64,000 nucleotides of DNA from JACVCJ01 sp052437175 (GTDB taxonomy: Bacteria; Bacteroidota; Bacteroidia; CAIKAF01): positions 310,001-374,000 of the forward strand of contig JBQVOK010000004.1 of NCBI GenBank assembly GCA_052437175.1, given 5' to 3'. Made by a program: the position numbers and the translations under genes. Below, piece after piece: positions 49,234 through 57,673 of this stretch. The stretch's first letter is position 1; each line of letters opens with the position of its first letter. The notes under the pieces were generated by a model that did no database searches, had not been told where the DNA came from, and was given only the letters and a program-made list of their open reading frames with translations.

Positions 49234-50910
49234 ATGAAAAAGACACTTACCCTTCTGGCAATGAGCCTTAGCGTTGCCGCCGCCGCCCAGGCCCCGGTTT
49301 TTGACCAGGCCCTGTATTACAAAGGTTCTAATTCTTCCTACATCCTGGACGTGGTAACCGACATGAGCGGAAATACCTTTGCTGCCGGCTACTTCTACGG
49401 AGATCTTACCCTGGGGCAGGATCTGCTGCCCGGTTCCCCCGATTTTGACGAGCATGCCTTCGTACTCAAGGTGAACCATGCCGGTGAACTTCAGTGGACC
49501 AGGCACATTACGGGCCAAAGCCGTGTGTATGCGATGGAACGCGACAATTCGGGTAATGTGTATATTGCCGGTTTCTTCCGCGAAACACTGATTCTCAACG
49601 GGGTTACTTATACGGCCATCGGGGTCAACGATATTTTTGTGGCCAAACTGAACGCGCAGGGCAATACCGTATGGTTCCGCCAGATGGGCGGCTCTGCCGA
49701 TGAGATGAATTACTATGCCTGTTCTATTCATGACCTGGCCCGGGATAATGCCGGTAATATCTATTTCACCGGCTTTTTCACAGACTCGCTGTCCTTCCAG
49801 TCTGAAAAGCTCCAGGCCCTGGGCCGTAACGATATTGTTACGGGCAAGATCAGCAGCAACGGCGATCTGCAATGGTGGACCCAGGCCGGCGGTACCTACG
49901 GCGGCGACTGCGGACTGCCCAATAACGATAACGGGGCCGGTATTGCCGTAGACAAAGACGGCGATGTGTACATCACCGGGCACTATGCCTTTAACCTGCA
50001 CATCGGCGGACAGGTGATCAGTGCCAACCACAACGTAGATATGTATGTAGCGAAATACGATACAGATGGTAATTTCGAATGGGCACAGTCTGCCGGCGGT
50101 CTCAGCTGGGAAATGGGTACTTCACTGGCCTGCGACAATGCCAAAAACGTATACGTAACCGGTCATTTCAAAGAAACCTTTATCGTGGGTGGCCAAACCT
50201 ATACTTCGGTAAGCCAGAGCGGCAGCCAGTACGACATTTTTATCCTCAAATACGACACCGGAGGTAACCTGCAATGGGCCAGACAGGAAGGCGCCACCCG
50301 TTCCGAATATGCCTACCGCCTGGTAACGGATTATGCCGATAATTTTTACATAGCCGGCACTTTCGACGGGGAGACCGAACTGGCCGATTCCAGCATCAGC
50401 GGGCTGCCCTCACGCTGTTTCATTGCCAAGTACAATTCGGCGGGTGTACCGCAGTACCTGGCCCATGGCGGTGGTGCGGGCAACAATCCGCAGGCCCTGG
50501 CGCTCGACTATAACAACGACCTGGTACTGGGTGGTTTTGCCACGGCGCATCCGTCCATACCGCTGCAGTTCGGTACGGTTTCGGTTACGCCTACCGGTAA
50601 CTACCTCTTCCTGGCCCGCCTCAACGATCCGGTAAACTCTACATTCGGCCTCGATAACGGCACGGCCGCCGGTCTCAGCCTGTATCCCAATCCCATGCTG
50701 AACGAAGCTCTGCTTCAGTTCAACAATCCGGATGCACAGCCGCACACACTGCTGCTGTACAATATGCAGGGCCAGCTGGTACAGAGCTGGGCGGGCATCA
50801 GTTCGGGCAACTATACGATACAACGTGGACAGCTGCCTGCGGGCATCTATGTATACCAGCTCCGTTCCGGCGGCGAAACCCGTGCTGCGGGCCGTCTGCT
50901 GCTGCAATAA
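49234..50910 (+). CDS. secreted SBBP-type beta-propeller protein with T9SS sorting domain
   Basis: A 558-residue exported protein. The signal peptide ends AAAAQ (about 1-19). At least six beta-propeller repeats are visible, each with a GN(V/I)Y(I/V)(A/T)G..F motif (NVYIAGFFRE, NIYFTGFFTD, DVYITGHYAF, NVYVTGHFKE) and a FVAKLN/YVAKYD/FILKYD strand. The C-terminus (LSLYPNPMLNEALLQFNNP to GIYVYQLRSGG) is a type A T9SS sorting domain. Function is unknown; such SBBP proteins are usually surface or secreted binding proteins. It is monocistronic. Confidence 0.87.
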   Translation: MKKTLTLLAMSLSVAAAAQAPVFDQALYYKGSNSSYILDVVTDMSGNTFAAGYFYGDLTLGQDLLPGSPDFDEHAFVLKVNHAGELQWTRHITGQSRVYAMERDNSGNVYIAGFFRETLILNGVTYTAIGVNDIFVAKLNAQGNTVWFRQMGGSADEMNYYACSIHDLARDNAGNIYFTGFFTDSLSFQSEKLQALGRNDIVTGKISSNGDLQWWTQAGGTYGGDCGLPNNDNGAGIAVDKDGDVYITGHYAFNLHIGGQVISANHNVDMYVAKYDTDGNFEWAQSAGGLSWEMGTSLACDNAKNVYVTGHFKETFIVGGQTYTSVSQSGSQYDIFILKYDTGGNLQWARQEGATRSEYAYRLVTDYADNFYIAGTFDGETELADSSISGLPSRCFIAKYNSAGVPQYLAHGGGAGNNPQALALDYNNDLVLGGFATAHPSIPLQFGTVSVTPTGNYLFLARLNDPVNSTFGLDNGTAAGLSLYPNPMLNEALLQFNNPDAQPHTLLLYNMQGQLVQSWAGISSGNYTIQRGQLPAGIYVYQLRSGGETRAAGRLLLQ

Positions 50911-50938
50911 GGTTCTTTGAGTAATCATAAGTATAGAG

Positions 50939-50969
50939 AAAGGTCCTGCTGTAAAAGGCGGGACTTTTT
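50939..50969 (+). terminator. intrinsic terminator of the beta-propeller gene
   Basis: AAAGGTCCTGC (50939-50949) pairs with GCGGGACTTT (50958-50967) with one bulge and one G-U pair, followed by T residues. Confidence 0.65.
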
Positions 50970-51043
50970 GCTTAAAAAACAGGTGTTTTTACCCGGAATG
51001 TATGTGGCACGGAGGCTGTATCTTGTAGGTCGTTAACCACAAT

Positions 51044-54000
51044 ATGAAGCAGTCCGTTCCCAATGAGCCGCAAAAAACGGTCCACAGTCCCGCTGCCCCC
51101 AGTCTTACCCCGCAGGAGCCCGTTGTGCAGGCGCAGGCTAACCACACCGGTATGCCCGCCAACCTGAAGACAGGCATCGAGAACCTGTCCGGTTATTCGC
51201 TGGATAACGTAAAAGTACATTACAACTCGTCTAAACCGGCCCAGTTGCAGGCGCATGCCTATGCACAGGGCACGGACATACACCTGGCTCCGGGCCAGGA
51301 AAAACACCTGCCGCACGAGGCCTGGCACGTGGTACAACAAAAGCAGGGCCGCGTGCGACCAACCACACAGCTAAAGGGAAAGATCCCGGTAAACGACGAC
51401 AGCGGACTGGAACGCGAAGCCGATATTATGGGCGCAAAGGCCCTCTCCGGCAGTTTTGCGGCACAGGTGCCATCGCTGCTCAACGGCACGGCGGCCCCGG
51501 TGGTGCAACGGGTGATCAATGCCAAAACGGTAAAGGATTTCATTGAAGAACAGATAAAATTACAGACCGAACAACAGGAGCGCGGCGCAGAAAAAGAAGA
51601 GCAGACGGCTGCATCCTCTTCAGTGGCTACACCGCTTGTGACCGAAGGTTCGGGAGAAGAAAACCCGGAGGAAAAAGAGACGAAGCCCGACCACAAAAGA
51701 TATACCACACTGGGCTTTGAACATGAATTTGCCCAGATGCAGGACGGTAAGCTGCGGGGCGTATCGCACCTGGAACTGGCCGTTATCGGCGACCCTATGC
51801 CGCTTACCGGGCTCACGTTCATACTGGAGACCGATGCAGGCAATTCTATGGAAATGGTGAGTCCGCCCTTCCTGTTCGAAACCCATCCCGACGTGCCCAT
51901 TCCGCTGCCCGAAGATGTAGAGTACGTAGATACCATGATCGAAAAGGAACTGCGGCGGCATACGCACAAGGCGGGTATTAACCTGGGGCAGTTCATGCAG
52001 AACATTGCTGCGGAGTGGGGCCTGAATTTCCACTGGAAAACAAAGAAAAAGGTGGTGCCGATGGAACGCAAGAACATGAGTTTCAATACGGACGAATCGG
52101 TACACAAAGGGCTCCTGAAAAATACGGCGAAGATCAAGCCCAAAGACCTGGAACAAATTACCATCGGACCCAGTGTCAAGGGCTCCGGATCGATAGGTGG
52201 CGATTTTAAAGGCGACACTTCCGGGGAGAAGATGGATACGTTCAATAACGAAGGAGCCGTGATCTCCCAGGCCAATTTTGCTACCGATGCGCTGGTGGCC
52301 GACCTGGTACGGCGCAGAGGGCGCAGGCAGGGCAATAATTACATGACAGAATATTTCGAAAACCTGCGGGACTATTTCAGGAGGCAGGTATTTACACATG
52401 CCTTTGAGAAGGAGATCGACCAGCGGCAGCCCATTCTCGAAGCTCTATACGAACTCAGAAGGCAGATCGACGATTTCTTTGCTCAGCATAAGCTTAATTC
52501 CTCCGAGCAACGGAACGAAAAGACGAGTCTGCAGGAACGCCTGGATGGGGTCATCCGGCTTGTACAGACGCCGGAGGCAGATATGCAGGGCGAGCATATA
52601 GAGAATATACTGGGCGCCTTACAAAGGCGTTGGGAGATACTCCGAAAAGATACCCATGACCTGTTTGTTGCGCACGAAATAAAAACAGAAGATACAGGGA
52701 CCGGGTCTTCTTCTGCCGAAGAGCAGGCGCCCGCCAGGGTAAAACTGACCGATGCCGCTCTCGGGGTAATGGACCGGGTGCGCAAGATGCCCGAAATAGG
52801 ATCTGAATCACCCAACCTGCGCATCTTCCTGAACCAGTTGTCGCGTTCACTGGCCGGGCAGCTGGCCGTACCGGCCCAGGCGGGACTTAAAAAGGCCCAG
52901 CAGGGTAGGTTCAGCGATACATTCTACAAGAAAAAAATGCAGGGTGATAAGGTGAAGGCCGATGCCGGATTTTCGAGCCACGTAAAAGACGTAGACCAGG
53001 GCTGGATAAAAGAGAACATCATTAATTTTGGTATAGGCATCCTGAGTCCGGCCGAATGGCGGAGGGTAGCGGCACTTATACATAAAGACGGTCTGTTCCG
53101 CCAGGACCTGCTGACAGACAGGGCTCCCGCTCCTCCACAGCAGGTGCGTGGCGCAAGCCAGGATACCTATGCTGCAATGGACCTGTACCGTGCAGAACTC
53201 CTGGAACACGTGATACATGCGCTGGATGTGCTGTCTGATGTTATAGAACAGAAAGGACTGGGTACGGATTTCCCGGACGACAGCGCAGTCGGCCCGAAGA
53301 AAACCCCCGACTTTATGTCGCACGATCCGCAGTTTATAGACCCACGCCAGGATACCTTTATCCGTAAAGACCGCGTGCAGCTGCCGCAGTACTGGGACGA
53401 CCGGGACCTGTTCGTGCTGGAATCACGCTGGGATTCCGTGCACCAGATAAAAGACATCTGGGATATGTACGAGGAACACTACGGAGAGTCAGACCCCTCT
53501 GAAGTGCCCGGGAAACGGCCCGGGAACACAGGTAAGGAACTGTCGCCCGAAGAAAAGGAAGAACGCAGAAAGCGCCAGGAAGAAAAGGCGAAACAGATAT
53601 CGGAAAGGTATAACGGCAGCAGGGAAGATAAAAAAGGCCCGCCCGACAGTAAGCGCTACGGAAAGGCACTGGACCCGCTGGCCCGCAACAACTGCCTCAT
53701 TACGGCCATGAACCAGGGGCAGCAGGGCGCACAGGCCGATGTGACCATGATCCGCTTCCTGTTGCGCGAGGAACTGAACATCAATTATGGCGAAATGCTG
53801 CATGCCGGTCCCGAAGAGATACACACCATTGCTACCGTACTGGGCATCAACGATACGCTGGTGCGTATTACCATGGGAGGGCATGAACAGCGCTTTGTGA
53901 TCGCCGGTGGTAACGTGATCGAGATACAGGGCGATGAAGACCAGGAGGCCCTGGTGCTGCCGCCGAACGAAATACGCATCCGGCATACGGGAGGCAACCA

Positions 54001-54055
54001 CTTTGTGTATGCAAACCAGCCGGGCGGAAAGAAAAAAACGCCGAAGAAAAAATAA
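51044..54055 (+). CDS. eCIS-associated effector candidate: DUF4157 + amidoligase-like + papain-like C-terminus
   Basis: A 1003-residue protein. Residues 33-135 are a DUF4157 (eCIS core) domain with HEAWH at 91-95 (HExxH metal motif) and Glu125 in GLEREADIMG as possible third ligand. Residues 218-330 contain TTLGFEHEF and LETDAGNSMEMVSPP, resembling amidoligase (COOH-NH2 ligase) active-site strands. A long helical region follows. The last 120 residues have NNCLITAMNQ with Cys884 and TGGNHFVYA with His986, the pattern of papain-like toxin domains. The end GGKKKTPKKK is very basic. DUF4157 is the known marker of eCIS-loaded toxins; the other two assignments are inference. No signal peptide. Effector 2 follows after 1 bp. 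Confidence 0.75.
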   Translation: MKQSVPNEPQKTVHSPAAPSLTPQEPVVQAQANHTGMPANLKTGIENLSGYSLDNVKVHYNSSKPAQLQAHAYAQGTDIHLAPGQEKHLPHEAWHVVQQKQGRVRPTTQLKGKIPVNDDSGLEREADIMGAKALSGSFAAQVPSLLNGTAAPVVQRVINAKTVKDFIEEQIKLQTEQQERGAEKEEQTAASSSVATPLVTEGSGEENPEEKETKPDHKRYTTLGFEHEFAQMQDGKLRGVSHLELAVIGDPMPLTGLTFILETDAGNSMEMVSPPFLFETHPDVPIPLPEDVEYVDTMIEKELRRHTHKAGINLGQFMQNIAAEWGLNFHWKTKKKVVPMERKNMSFNTDESVHKGLLKNTAKIKPKDLEQITIGPSVKGSGSIGGDFKGDTSGEKMDTFNNEGAVISQANFATDALVADLVRRRGRRQGNNYMTEYFENLRDYFRRQVFTHAFEKEIDQRQPILEALYELRRQIDDFFAQHKLNSSEQRNEKTSLQERLDGVIRLVQTPEADMQGEHIENILGALQRRWEILRKDTHDLFVAHEIKTEDTGTGSSSAEEQAPARVKLTDAALGVMDRVRKMPEIGSESPNLRIFLNQLSRSLAGQLAVPAQAGLKKAQQGRFSDTFYKKKMQGDKVKADAGFSSHVKDVDQGWIKENIINFGIGILSPAEWRRVAALIHKDGLFRQDLLTDRAPAPPQQVRGASQDTYAAMDLYRAELLEHVIHALDVLSDVIEQKGLGTDFPDDSAVGPKKTPDFMSHDPQFIDPRQDTFIRKDRVQLPQYWDDRDLFVLESRWDSVHQIKDIWDMYEEHYGESDPSEVPGKRPGNTGKELSPEEKEERRKRQEEKAKQISERYNGSREDKKGPPDSKRYGKALDPLARNNCLITAMNQGQQGAQADVTMIRFLLREELNINYGEMLHAGPEEIHTIATVLGINDTLVRITMGGHEQRFVIAGGNVIEIQGDEDQEALVLPPNEIRIRHTGGNHFVYANQPGGKKKTPKKK
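51140..51355 (+). repeat. DUF4157 module, copy 1
   Basis: These 72 codons align without gaps to 54171-54386. By eye 63 of 72 residues are identical, and the nucleotide sequence is also very close, while the rest of the two proteins is unrelated. Confidence 0.85.
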
Positions 54056-54056
54056 C

Positions 54057-56291
54057 ATGAAAGCATCCGAAAATACATCTCCGCAACCTATACATACTGC
54101 ATCCGCTGCAATAAAGACGGAAAGCGCTGCATCCGATGGGCATGAAGCGCCGGTGGTACAGCGCCGTGCCAATAATACCGGCCTGCCCGATAACCTGAAG
54201 ACCGGCATCGAGAATCTTTCGGGCTACGCCCTGGACGACGTAAAAGTACATTACAACTCGGCACAGCCCGCACAGCTGCAGGCGCACGCCTATGCACAGG
54301 GCAGCGATATACACGTAGCGCCCGGCCAGGAAAAACACCTGCCGCACGAGGCCTGGCACGTGGTACAGCAAAAACAGGGCCGCGTAAAGGCCACCACACA
54401 GCTTAAGGGACAAACACCTGTGAACGACGATGCCGGACTGGAAAAAGAAGCGGATGTGATGGGGGTGAAGGCCTTATCGGCAACTCCGGATAGTACAATG
54501 CCCCTGAGCCTGAAAAGCGTTTCGGCGGAGCGTACGGTGCAGAAAAAGGGTTTTACAGGAGGTGGACCAACAAGCGAAGAAACAGCGGTAAGTATTATAA
54601 AATCGAAAATCGGCGTGGCGGCAGGGAAACAAAAACTGCCGGATACCGATGGTATCAGTTCGGCTACAGACCGGGCTTCTGCATTAACGGCCCTGATATC
54701 AAAGGATACTGTGGGTGACGAAGCTCGCCTGAAAAGTAACGGAAATCTTTCCAAAACTACCGGAATGGCCCGGGATGAGGCTTTCATATTAATGGGTGCC
54801 GACCCTAAGAAGTTTTACGATGCCGGGCACCTGATCGGGGACCAGCTGCTGAAAAAACTGGGTAAGACCTATTCTTTTGTTATGAAAAACCTGGCTCCGC
54901 AAACAGCGGGATTCAACGCTCCATCCTATTCCGAACTGATGGAAAACCCTATTAAAGCGCAGGCTGCGAAAGGAAAAACGATCGAAATGAATGTGCAGCT
55001 GACATATCCCCAGAATTATACGGTATCCCTGGAGCATATTATTAAGCGCGGTATTGTTTCTGTAGCTAAAGATCACGGTAATAATACCGTAGATATAAAA
55101 GACGGAAAAAAGAAACTGGATAAAAACATGCAGTTGTCTTTTCCCAGACGGATCCCCAAGAAATGGCAGCTGAATGCGAAAGAGGTATCCAAGACCCCAA
55201 AAACGCTGGCGAAATTTGAGAAAGATAAGTCGGACAAGGCTTTTGTAAACATGGTCGACGATTCGGCTAAACTCAAGGACAACCTGGCCCTGAACCGTCC
55301 CTACAATTTCTATATACATGGAATAGACAAGAAGAATGTCTCTCATGGCGTGGAAGACAAAGGAGATAAATGGGGTTTTAAAGAAGTTTCCCAGCGTATC
55401 CTGGAAGCCCGGCAGTGGCGACCTCCGCTTAATACGGAGATTAACAAGGAAGAACTAAAAGGGCCCCTGCGTCTTTATTTTCCGGATGTTGTTGACGATA
55501 ACAGCCTGAATACGTACTTTGGTACGGTAGATCAAAAAGGGTTCGATATACTGGAACATATCGGGCGCGAATTTTTACAGGTAATGGGCGAAACCTTTGG
55601 CGTTAAAATCCCTGATAATGCATTCGACTCTTTTAAGGATGAAATCGGGAAGAAGCTGGATGAGGCTCAGATTGCCTATAGTAAGGGGGATAAGGAGTCG
55701 CTCAATACATTGTTGACGGAAGCCGAAGAAAAGCTTGCAGAGTTCAAGACCAAAGCGGAAGAGTATATGGAAGCGGCAAAGGAATCTTCCGTAATTGTAG
55801 GTAAAAGCCTGGAGGCTACTCAGCAGATGTACAGCGAGGTGTCTACACTTCTTTTGACTTCCGGACTTTCTTCCGTGCCGACAGAACTTCTTTCAGAATC
55901 TATGGGATTGAGTATGAAATTATTGAATGTGTCATCGTTGATTAAGGAAAATAAACTGGAAGATGCGCTCAATGTACTGAAAGAAGTAATCAGCGGAGCC
56001 AATGGAATAAAGGAGGAGATACTGGAACTCATAGAAGAAAAGAAGCGGAATGACGAAGAGATTAGTATAGAGGATGAAACGGATAACGAGGATGATACAT
56101 CCGATTCGGCTCTGAGCCTTAATCTGAATCTTGTTCAGAATACGCCCTCCCTGTTACCTGTACCGGGAACTACAAGCAATCCGGAGCTAAAGAGAAAACG
56201 AACAAAGAGCGTAATAAAAAACAGTGATAGCCAGGAGGATAAAAAGCAGAAATTAGATCTGGATGCCATCGACGATGACAACACAAATTAA
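54057..56291 (+). CDS. eCIS-associated effector candidate: DUF4157 + DNA/RNA nuclease with NLS-like tail
   Basis: A 744-residue protein. Residues 39-140 are a DUF4157 domain with HEAWH at 97-101. Residues 240-300 carry FYDAGHLIGDQ (DAGH at 255-258), KNLAPQTAGFN with Asn278 and Asn286, and YSELME with Glu293, the signature of His-Me-finger DNA/RNA non-specific nucleases (usual DRGH). A helical coiled-coil region lies at about 540-690. The acidic tail holds LKRKRTK and EDKKQKLDL, which together look like a bipartite nuclear localisation signal. The frame opens at 53934, but that start is inside effector 1; the ATG at 54057 is right. No immunity gene is adjacent, which would fit a non-bacterial target. 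Confidence 0.78.
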   Translation: MKASENTSPQPIHTASAAIKTESAASDGHEAPVVQRRANNTGLPDNLKTGIENLSGYALDDVKVHYNSAQPAQLQAHAYAQGSDIHVAPGQEKHLPHEAWHVVQQKQGRVKATTQLKGQTPVNDDAGLEKEADVMGVKALSATPDSTMPLSLKSVSAERTVQKKGFTGGGPTSEETAVSIIKSKIGVAAGKQKLPDTDGISSATDRASALTALISKDTVGDEARLKSNGNLSKTTGMARDEAFILMGADPKKFYDAGHLIGDQLLKKLGKTYSFVMKNLAPQTAGFNAPSYSELMENPIKAQAAKGKTIEMNVQLTYPQNYTVSLEHIIKRGIVSVAKDHGNNTVDIKDGKKKLDKNMQLSFPRRIPKKWQLNAKEVSKTPKTLAKFEKDKSDKAFVNMVDDSAKLKDNLALNRPYNFYIHGIDKKNVSHGVEDKGDKWGFKEVSQRILEARQWRPPLNTEINKEELKGPLRLYFPDVVDDNSLNTYFGTVDQKGFDILEHIGREFLQVMGETFGVKIPDNAFDSFKDEIGKKLDEAQIAYSKGDKESLNTLLTEAEEKLAEFKTKAEEYMEAAKESSVIVGKSLEATQQMYSEVSTLLLTSGLSSVPTELLSESMGLSMKLLNVSSLIKENKLEDALNVLKEVISGANGIKEEILELIEEKKRNDEEISIEDETDNEDDTSDSALSLNLNLVQNTPSLLPVPGTTSNPELKRKRTKSVIKNSDSQEDKKQKLDLDAIDDDNTN
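54171..54386 (+). repeat. DUF4157 module, copy 2
   Basis: This is the partner of 51140-51355. High identity is confined to this block, and the two genes diverge immediately outside it. Confidence 0.85.
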
Positions 56292-57673
56292 CCCTTGCCT
56301 TCCTTGCGCATCTCTTTGCGTATGCCCGTTTCAATGTCGTGCTGGTGTACCAGGGGTATGTCCCGCTCCACCGCTTTGATGGCCGCGTAACGCAACACAT
56401 TGATGATGGCCCCGCCCGTAATGGGATATTTGCGGGCAATAGCGGCCAGGTCGGCATCTTCGGCCAGGGGTACCCTGCCGGAAGCAAAGGCCGATTCCCA
56501 GAGGCGCAGACGATCGTGCTCGTCCGGTGCTGGGAAATAGATCACCGACTGGAAACGGCGTATAAAAGCTTCGTCCATATTGCCTTTGAGGTTACTGGCC
56601 AGGATGGCTATGCCCGGGTAATCCTCGATGCGTTGCAACAGGTAGGCGATCTCCTGGTTGGCATGCCGGTCGTTGGAGGTACTGCCGCTGGTACGTTTGC
56701 CGAAGAGTGAATCGGCCTCGTCGAAGAACAGGATCCACTTTTTCTGTTCGGCCTGGTCAAAGATCGAGGCCAGGTTCTTTTCTGTTTCCCCGATGTATTT
56801 GGATACCAGTTTCGACAGGTCTACACGGTACACAGGCATTTCGCAGGCCTGCCCCAGCAGGGAGGCCGTAAGCGTTTTTCCTGTGCCGGGCGGACCATAG
56901 AACAGGGCCCTGTAACCGGGTTTCAGGCGTTTGTGCAGCTGCCAGTCCTGCATCAGCGTATATTCATGCTGTATCCAGTGCAGTATGTCCTGTATCTCTT
57001 CCATCACCTCGGCCGGCAATACCAGGTCGCTAAAGCGCAGCCGGGTCTCTATGCGTTTGGCCGGAAACTCGGAGGAGTAGGCCGGCTGGTAGGCCTCACC
57101 ATGGGTAAAATAGGAAATGTATTCCCGGGAAAGCAGCAGGGGCGAACTGAATAAGGGTTCGTTGCGGTTGTGCTCCGAAGTATGTACCGACAGAATACCG
57201 TGTTTGCTGAAAAAATGCCCTTCGCTAAAGTACGTATATACATTAAAACGCTCGGCCAGGTTCTTGCCGGCGATCAGGAAGGCGGCCGTTTCCACGGTGG
57301 GAATAAAACCGCTGTGCTGGTTGCCGCGTATGCCGCCGAATTCGGTGTAGCCGCGGCGTGTATGCGTGTTTTCGCTCAGGAATACGTCGAGCAGTTCGGG
57401 CTTTACGTGTGGGCACAAGGCCAGCAGTAGTATAATGCGTTCGTAAACATGCAGGTTGTAATAGCGGAGAAAGCCGGCGTACATGGAGTTATCGCCTTCG
57501 GCATCGGGCAGGGGCACCTCAAAAATGGATGTATATACGCAATCTTCCCCGAAATAGAGTTTCATACGGGTCTCGATCACCTGTGCAAACCACTCCATTT
57601 CACGCTGCAGCGTAAAGGCGTTGGCCTGTGCGGGACTTATCTCCATTTGTTGAACAGTGTGCTTTTCATCCAT
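56288..57673 (-). CDS. eCIS AAA+ ATPase (Afp15-like)
   Basis: A 461-residue ATPase of the type found in all eCIS loci, thought to act in assembly or cargo loading. The N-terminal 210 residues are family-specific. The AAA domain has Walker A GPPGTGKT (260-267), Walker B WILFFDEADSLF (313-324), sensor ILASNLKGNMDEAFIRRF with Arg372-373 as arginine fingers, and VIYFPAPDEHDR. It overlaps the tape-measure gene by 37 bp; an internal Met at 57646 would reduce this to 10 bp. Its stop overlaps the stop of convergent effector 2 by 4 bp. Confidence 0.9.
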   Translation of the reverse strand: MDEKHTVQQMEISPAQANAFTLQREMEWFAQVIETRMKLYFGEDCVYTSIFEVPLPDAEGDNSMYAGFLRYYNLHVYERIILLLALCPHVKPELLDVFLSENTHTRRGYTEFGGIRGNQHSGFIPTVETAAFLIAGKNLAERFNVYTYFSEGHFFSKHGILSVHTSEHNRNEPLFSSPLLLSREYISYFTHGEAYQPAYSSEFPAKRIETRLRFSDLVLPAEVMEEIQDILHWIQHEYTLMQDWQLHKRLKPGYRALFYGPPGTGKTLTASLLGQACEMPVYRVDLSKLVSKYIGETEKNLASIFDQAEQKKWILFFDEADSLFGKRTSGSTSNDRHANQEIAYLLQRIEDYPGIAILASNLKGNMDEAFIRRFQSVIYFPAPDEHDRLRLWESAFASGRVPLAEDADLAAIARKYPITGGAIINVLRYAAIKAVERDIPLVHQHDIETGIRKEMRKEGKG

